Shown: piece by piece, positions 59,646 through 64,000 of the stretch
Numbering within the stretch: position 1 is the first letter of the stretch
Layout of the letters: each line of letters begins with the position of its first letter
Assembly (NCBI RefSeq): GCF_042685745.1
Contig: NZ_JBHUNT010000001.1
Coordinates: 4,402,001-4,466,000 of the forward strand
DNA: 64,000 nt
Reading direction: 5' to 3'
Source of the DNA: Prauserella_A oleivorans
Lineage (GTDB): Bacteria > Actinomycetota > Actinomycetes > Mycobacteriales > Pseudonocardiaceae
The notes under the pieces: generated by a model
What the model saw: the letters and a program-made list of their open reading frames with translations, nothing else
Database searches by the model: none
What the model was told of the DNA's origin: nothing
Translations under genes and position numbers: made by a program

Positions 59646-59717
59646 GCACAACGGACTCGCGCCAGATTGCGCATAATGCACGTCCGAGAAACATCCACAC
59701 CGGCGAAAGCGAGCATT

Positions 59718-60203
59718 GTGCCCACCTCCGACCGTCTCGACCGCGTCGACGTGCTCCTGGTGCGGGCGCTGTCCGAGCAACCGCGCGCCACCGCACTCGC
59801 GCTGGCCAAGCTCACCGGGTTGTCCCGCAACACCGTCCAGACCCGGCTCGCCCGGCTGGAACAGCGAGGACTGCTCGACTCGTTCGAGCGCCGGATCTCG
59901 CCGAAGAGCTTGGGGTATCCACTCACCGCCTACGTCACCACCACCGTGACCCAGCGCAAACTGGACGACGTCGCGGACGCACTCGCGACGATCCCGGAGG
60001 TCCTGCAGGTGCAGGGCATCAGCGGTCCGACCGACCTGATGGTGCACGTGGTCGCCCGGGATGCCGACGACCTGTACCGCGTCGCCGGGCGCATCCTCGC
60101 GGTCCCCGGCGTGGAGCGCACCGACACCGCGCTGGTGATGCGCGAACTCGTGGACTACCGGATCACGCCGCTGCTGGAGCAAGCCGTGAACGTCGACCGC
60201 TGA
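59718..60203 (+). CDS. Lrp/AsnC-family transcriptional regulator
   Basis: A 161-residue Lrp protein. The N-terminal helix-turn-helix is RLDRVDVLLVRALSEQPRATALALAKLTGLSRNTVQTRLARLEQRGLL. The C-terminal RAM domain runs from about residue 70 (TAYVTTTVTQRKLDDVADAL; GPTDLMVHVVARDADDLYRV). The GTG at 59718 is chosen because it puts the domain at the N-terminus; an ATG at 59676 would add 14 residues. It is divergent from the AceE-like gene, which it probably controls in response to an amino acid or 2-oxo acid. Confidence 0.87.
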   Translation: MPTSDRLDRVDVLLVRALSEQPRATALALAKLTGLSRNTVQTRLARLEQRGLLDSFERRISPKSLGYPLTAYVTTTVTQRKLDDVADALATIPEVLQVQGISGPTDLMVHVVARDADDLYRVAGRILAVPGVERTDTALVMRELVDYRITPLLEQAVNVDR

Positions 60204-60212
60204 CGCGCGTCG

Positions 60213-60800
60213 CTAGGCGGTGCCGTCGATCCAGGACTGCAACAGCGGTGCCGTCCTGGCGACAAGGTGCTCGGGTTCCTGCGCCGCGATCTCGCCGGTC
60301 CGCAGCACCAGCCGCGCGGCGCCGAGGCCGAGCAGGTGCGCGCACACCAGCTCCGCGCGCAGGCGCGCGTCCGGGCCGGACAGCCGGTCGCTGAGGGCGG
60401 CGACGAACTGGCGCTCGAAGTTCTCCCGGAACGTCGCCCCGGCCGGCCGCGACGACGTGAAGAGCGCGCGCAGGAGCGGATCGGCCTGCGTGCGCTCGTG
60501 GTAGTCGAGCAGGGTGCGCACCAGGTGCTCGCCCAGCCGGTCCACGGGGCAGTTCAGCAGCACGGCGGCCTCGCCCTCGAAGCTCGACGCCTCGGCGAAC
60601 AAGGCTTCCTTGCTGCCGAAGTACTTCACCACGAGAGCGGCGCTGACGTCGGCGTCCGCGGCGATGTCCCGCAGTTTGACGTCGGCGTAGCCGTGCAGCG
60701 AGAAGCGGCGCCGCGCCGCCTTCAGCACCGCCGCACGGGTGAGGCACGCGTCGCGGCGCTGCTCGTCGACAGCCGCGCCCGCCTGCTCCGGTGTGGACAC
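60213..60800 (-). CDS. TetR-family transcriptional regulator (efflux operon)
   Basis: A 195-residue TetR protein. The helix-turn-helix is at about residues 20-65 (TRAAVLKAARRRFSLHGYADVKLRDIAADADVSAALVVKYF). The rest matches the TetR_C_17/AcrR-like ligand region. It lies 9 bp downstream of the DHA2 transporter and is probably in the same transcript, so it represses its own operon at the twin operators at 62290-62336. Confidence 0.88.
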   Translation of the reverse strand: MSTPEQAGAAVDEQRRDACLTRAAVLKAARRRFSLHGYADVKLRDIAADADVSAALVVKYFGSKEALFAEASSFEGEAAVLLNCPVDRLGEHLVRTLLDYHERTQADPLLRALFTSSRPAGATFRENFERQFVAALSDRLSGPDARLRAELVCAHLLGLGAARLVLRTGEIAAQEPEHLVARTAPLLQSWIDGTA

Positions 60801-60809
60801 GGGGTAAGG

Positions 60810-62264
60810 CTAGCGCGACCGTGCTGCCGCGGGCGCGGCTCGCGACGGCCCCATCTCGGCGTCCGGGCGCGGCGTGGGCGTCAGAGCTGCGATCACGCCC
60901 GCGAGCAGGGCGGCTCCGCCGGCGATCACGAAGATCACCGTGTAGCCAACCAAGGACGGGAACTCGCCACCCGCCGCGTACGTCACCATGCCCGCGGAGA
61001 CCGTGGCGACGATCGCGCTGCAACTGGACGTGCCGATCGAGCGGCACAGCGCGTTGAGGCTGTTGGCCGCCGCCGTCTCGGAGCGGGGAACGGCACGCAT
61101 GATGAGGGCGGGCACGGCCCCGTAGGCGAGGGCGGCGCCGATCGCGGTCACGGTGACCACGAGGATGACGCCGGCCAGCGGGCGGTGCACCAGAGGACGG
61201 CACAGATTGCCCGCCGCGAGGACCGAGACGCCGAGCACCACGGTCACCCGCGGACCCCAGCGCCGGGAGACGACAGCCGACAGCGGGGAGAACGCCACCA
61301 TCGCGCAGCCCACCGGCAGCAACGCCAGCCCGCTCTCCATGAGCGAGAGGTCGAAGCCGTAGCCGGTCTCGGCCGGTGCCTGCAGCATCTGCGCGCTCAC
61401 CATGAACGACGCGAACATGGCGATGCCGATGAGCACCGAGGCGATGTTGGTGAGCAGCACGGCCGGCCGCGCCGACACGCGCAGGTCCACCAGCGGCGCC
61501 GAGGGGCCGCGCAGTTCGTACCGGCCCCACACGAGGAACAGCAGCAGGGACGCGCCGAGCAGCCCCAGCACCGGCGGACTCCCCCAGCCCCACACCGAGC
61601 CACGCGACACCGGCAGCAGCAGGCACAACAGCGCCACGGACAGCCCGACGGCACCGGCGAGGTCGAACCGGCCGCCGCTGCGCACCGGCGACTCCGGCAC
61701 CAGCAGCCGGACCAGCAGGATCTCCAGTGCGGCGAAGACGGCCGCCCCCGCGAACAGCCAGTGCCAGTCCGCGTTCTCGGCCACGAACCCGGTCAGTGGC
61801 AGGCCCACCGCGCCACCCGCCCCCAGGGTCGAGCTCATGACGGCGATGCCCGTCCCCACCCGCTCCGGCGGCAGCTCGTCGCGCATGATGCTGATCCCGA
61901 GCGGGATCACGCCGATAGCCACGCCCTGCAAGGCGCGCGCGGCGAGCAGCACCAGGAACTCGCTGCTCAGCGCACCGAGCGCACTGCCGAGCGCCATCGC
62001 GGACAGCGCCACCAGCAGCATCCGGCGCTTGCCGTACATGTCGCCGAGCCTGCCCAGCACCGGGGCGAACACGGCACCGGTGAGCAGCGTGACGGTGATG
62101 AGCCACGCCGCGTTGGACGGCGTGGTGCCGAGCAGCCGGGGGAATTCCGGCAACAGTGGCACCGCCAGCGTCTGCATCAGCGACACCGCGATGCCCGACG
62201 AGGCCAGGACGCCGACCGCGACCTTGGATCTCGCGGGCGACCGCACGGGCAGTGTTCCGGTCAC
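60810..62264 (-). CDS. MFS drug exporter, DHA2 family (EmrB/QacA type)
   Basis: A 484-residue transporter with about 14 helices. LMQTLAVPLLPEFPRLLGTTPSNAAWLITVTLLTGAVFAPVLGRLGDMYGKRRMLLVAL is the family N-terminus with motif A, and RALQGVAIGVIPLGISIMRDELP and GAGGAVGLPLTGFVAENADWHWLF (motif C) follow. The GTG at 62264, with AAGGAG nine bases upstream, is chosen; an upstream start would place the twin operators inside the coding region. It should export hydrophobic drugs or metabolites. The tetR gene follows in the operon. Confidence 0.87.
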   Translation of the reverse strand: MTGTLPVRSPARSKVAVGVLASSGIAVSLMQTLAVPLLPEFPRLLGTTPSNAAWLITVTLLTGAVFAPVLGRLGDMYGKRRMLLVALSAMALGSALGALSSEFLVLLAARALQGVAIGVIPLGISIMRDELPPERVGTGIAVMSSTLGAGGAVGLPLTGFVAENADWHWLFAGAAVFAALEILLVRLLVPESPVRSGGRFDLAGAVGLSVALLCLLLPVSRGSVWGWGSPPVLGLLGASLLLFLVWGRYELRGPSAPLVDLRVSARPAVLLTNIASVLIGIAMFASFMVSAQMLQAPAETGYGFDLSLMESGLALLPVGCAMVAFSPLSAVVSRRWGPRVTVVLGVSVLAAGNLCRPLVHRPLAGVILVVTVTAIGAALAYGAVPALIMRAVPRSETAAANSLNALCRSIGTSSCSAIVATVSAGMVTYAAGGEFPSLVGYTVIFVIAGGAALLAGVIAALTPTPRPDAEMGPSRAAPAAARSR

Positions 62265-62289
62265 GGGCGAGGGCTCCTTCTCGACATCG

Positions 62290-62336
62290 GTGAACCAGTG
62301 TTCACGCGCCAGCCGATCGAGTAAACCTGTGTTCAC
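62290..62336. promoter_or_regulatory. Twin TetR operators upstream of the DHA2 exporter
   Basis: Two similar sites occur: GTGAACCAGTGTTCAC (62290-62305) and GTAAACCTGTGTTCAC (62321-62336). Each has inverted arms (GTGAAC/GTTCAC, one mismatch in the second) around four bases. Their centres are 31 bp apart, close to three helical turns. They end about 26 bp upstream of the transporter start and probably bind the TetR of the operon. Confidence 0.65.
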
Positions 62337-62552
62337 CCCTCCGCGCAATCCACCGGGGCGCCGGCATGGAGCCGGGTGAGCCCGAACCCGCTCACACCGG
62401 CGCGCCGCGGGACGACGGCGGCCGGCGCACGGGTACGCGCCCGGCGGCGGGCCACTGAGCTACACCGTGGCGATAACCCTGCTCATGATCCTGAACGGTT
62501 CCGACCGGACGACCCGGACGGCGGAATCGACCGGTAACGCCGACCGGACACC

Positions 62553-62612
62553 ATGTCGAGAGGAGACTGAGTGATCCGTCGATGTGCTAATCTATCATCA
62601 CCATTCGCATAG
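62553..62612 (+). other. Two short leader frames upstream of the CaiB-type gene
   Basis: ATG at 62553 opens a five-codon frame (MSRGD, stop TGA 62568-62570). Straight after it, a GTG at 62571 opens a 13-codon frame (MIRRCANLSSPFA) that stops at 62610-62612, just before the AGAGGAG site of the CaiB-type gene. A GAGAGGAG sequence lies before the GTG. The frames might act as leader peptides. The rest of this 358-bp gap (62265-62622) holds the twin operators and no other gene I can support. Confidence 0.35.
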
Positions 62613-62622
62613 AGGAGACGAT

Positions 62623-63861
62623 ATGGGCACTGAAGCCGTCCCCTCCGGCGCACGGCCGCTGGCCGGTGTGCGGGTGATCGAGCTCGGTTCGATGTACGCG
62701 GCCCCGACCGCGGGCAGGATGCTCCGCGACTTCGGCGCCGACGTCGTCAAGATCGAGGACCCGGCGAATGGCGACTTCGCGCGCCAATGGCAGCCGTCGC
62801 ACAACGGCACGGCCATCGGTTTCGCACGGCTGAACTCCGGCAAGCGGTCCGTGGGCATCGACCTGCGGGACCCGCGCGGCCGCGAGGTCGTGACCCGCCT
62901 GGTGGCCGACGCCGATGTGCTGATCGAGAACTTCCGGCCCGGTCGCCTCGAGGACTGGGGCATGGGCTACCGCGACCTGTCGCGGCAGAACCCGCGACTG
63001 GTGATGACCCGCGTGAGCGGGTTCGGGCAGACCGGCCCCTATCGCTCCAGGCCCGGCTTCGGCACGGTGGCCGAGACCGCGAGCGGATATGCCTTCCTCA
63101 ACGGCTGGCCGGAGACGCCCCCGACCGCACCGCCGTTCGGATTCGCCGACTCCATCGCGGGCATCTCCGCCGCCTTCGGCACCGCCATGGCGCTCTACCG
63201 GCGCGAGGTGCAGGGCAGCGGTTCCGAGGTCGACGTTGCCCTGTACGAACCGCTGATGTTCATCCTCGGCGACGCGGTGCTGAACTACACGGCATCGGGA
63301 ACGATCATGCAGCGGCACGGCAACGCCTCCGGAGCCGCCTCGCCACGCGGCATCTACCAGGCCGCGGACGGTGGCTGGTTGTCGATCGCCGGCTCCAACC
63401 AGACCATCGCCATGCGGCTGTTCGACGCCATGGGCAGGCCGGATCTCAAGACCGACCCGCGCTACGCCACCAACTCCGCTCGGATGGCCAACAACGAGTC
63501 GCTGCAGAAGATCGTCAGCGACTGGGTGCGCAGCCGCCCGCGCGACGAGATCCTCACCATCCTGGACAAGTACGAGGTGGTGTCGGCGCCGGTCAACGAC
63601 GCCCGCGACATCACGCTCGATCCGCATTTCACCGAACGCACCCTGGTGGAGCTCGCCAACACCGCACTCGGCCCGGCGCTGATGCCCGGACCGATCCTGC
63701 ACGTGCGCGACACCGAACGCCCCGTGTACGACGGTGTGCCCGACCTCGGCCAGCACACGGCGGACGTCCTCGTCGGGGAGCTGGGCATGAGCGAGGCCGA
63801 CCTGAGCTCCCTGGCCGAGGCCGGGGTCGTGGCCTCAGGCCGGCCGGGGGTGCGGCGGTGA
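62623..63861 (+). CDS. CaiB/BaiF-type (class III) CoA-transferase
   Basis: A 412-residue family III CoA-transferase. PLAGVRVIELGSMYAAPTAGRMLRDFGADVVKIEDP is the typical N-terminus. The active-site aspartate is in GSEVDVALYEPL (SxxDVSLxE position). SVGIDLRDPRGREVVTRLVADADVLIENFRPG and RVSGFGQTGPYRSRPGFGTVAETASG are further signatures. The ATG at 62623 follows AGAGGAG. The stop overlaps the GTG of a GntR regulator, so the two are coupled and the regulator probably controls the operon. It transfers CoA from an acyl-CoA to a carboxylic acid. Confidence 0.9.
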   Translation: MGTEAVPSGARPLAGVRVIELGSMYAAPTAGRMLRDFGADVVKIEDPANGDFARQWQPSHNGTAIGFARLNSGKRSVGIDLRDPRGREVVTRLVADADVLIENFRPGRLEDWGMGYRDLSRQNPRLVMTRVSGFGQTGPYRSRPGFGTVAETASGYAFLNGWPETPPTAPPFGFADSIAGISAAFGTAMALYRREVQGSGSEVDVALYEPLMFILGDAVLNYTASGTIMQRHGNASGAASPRGIYQAADGGWLSIAGSNQTIAMRLFDAMGRPDLKTDPRYATNSARMANNESLQKIVSDWVRSRPRDEILTILDKYEVVSAPVNDARDITLDPHFTERTLVELANTALGPALMPGPILHVRDTERPVYDGVPDLGQHTADVLVGELGMSEADLSSLAEAGVVASGRPGVRR

Positions 63862-64000
63862 GCCAGCCACCGCTGCGGCCACGAAAGACCGCCATGCTCG
63901 TCGCGCAGCGAATCGTCGCCGACATCAACAAACGCGGCAACACGGTGGGCGAACGCCTTCCTCCCGAGCGCATCATGCTGGACGAGTACAGCGTCGGCCG
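63858..64000 (+). CDS. GntR-family regulator, N-terminal part cut by window edge
   Basis: A GTG at 63858 overlaps the CaiB-type stop (GTGA). The 47 visible codons read VSQPPLRPRKTAMLVAQRIV followed by a winged-helix start with GERLPPERIMLDEYSVGR, the GntR helix-turn-helix entry (ELPSERELxxxxxVSR type). The ligand domain (FadR or other subfamily) lies beyond the window. It probably autoregulates the CoA-transferase operon. Confidence 0.75.
   Translation, partial: MSQPPLRPRKTAMLVAQRIVADINKRGNTVGERLPPERIMLDEYSVG

Noticed and set aside
57321..60203. A 960-residue plus-strand protein ending in the Lrp domain
   Set aside because: Only the last 160 residues are real; the rest is antisense to the AceE-like gene.
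62590..62612. GntR operator TCTAT...ATAGA upstream of the CaiB-type gene
   Set aside because: Only five-base arms with a 13-base gap and no match to a known FadR-type site; too weak to list.

Overview
The window is about 64 kb of very GC-rich DNA with GTG and TTG starts, tightly overlapping (ATGA/TGATG) gene pairs, many TetR-family regulators, FadD/enoyl-CoA hydratase genes, an MceG-type ATPase and a mycobacterial SigB-like sigma factor. This points to an actinomycete, most likely a member of the Pseudonocardiaceae (Amycolatopsis-like). That assignment is inferred from gene content; I cannot run a phylogeny. No rRNA, tRNA, CRISPR array, prophage or insertion sequence is recognisable.

Layout. 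1-8.7 kb: housekeeping and stress genes (partial class V aminotransferase, two PH-domain membrane proteins, threonine dehydratase with a divergent LysR regulator, MBL-fold hydrolase, PolX, quinone oxidoreductase). 8.8-14.6 kb: GlxA-type regulator, group 2 sigma factor, a LigC ligase/primase-polymerase pair, a FUSC transporter and a ChaB protein. 14.6-23.3 kb: a fatty/organic-acid catabolic block (APH-like kinase plus acyl-CoA dehydrogenase, enoyl-CoA hydratase with a frameshift, SDR, hydratase remnant, two CoA ligases, TetR). 23.4-31.4 kb: phosphatase, methyltransferase, VOC protein, VKOR, MBL hydrolase, a thiolase/enoyl-CoA hydratase fusion, TetR and a protein with two P-loop-like domains. 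31.5-37.4 kb: a formate dehydrogenase operon whose catalytic subunit is a selenoprotein, with an in-frame UGA followed by a bacterial SECIS hairpin. 37.6-50.3 kb: RecQ, catalase, IclR regulator, acetyl-CoA hydrolase/CoA-transferase, DUF2243/CtaG, enoyl-CoA hydratase, a decayed thioesterase, FolP2-like protein, MceG and an HNH nuclease. 50.4-56.3 kb: a TetR-controlled catabolic cluster (MHS transporter, NTF2-like, MaoC-like, alpha/beta hydrolase, CoA ligase) with matching operators on both sides of tetR. 56.4-64 kb: a cobalamin-binding-type protein, an AceE-like thiamine enzyme divergent from an Lrp regulator, a TetR/DHA2 efflux operon with twin operators, and a CaiB-type CoA-transferase coupled to a truncated GntR gene.

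Main points of interest: (1) the UGA-containing formate dehydrogenase with a textbook SECIS; (2) a family of 21-bp tandem repeats at three intergenic places, always oriented the same way relative to the gene that ends beside them and sharing a coding-like VSAVxVx pattern; (3) several broken genes (tesB-like with several frame changes, an enoyl-CoA hydratase with one extra C, a hydratase C-terminal remnant, a DUF2243 frame that runs through ctaG); (4) a thiolase-hydratase fusion and a duplicated P-loop protein; (5) several well-formed operators and terminators.
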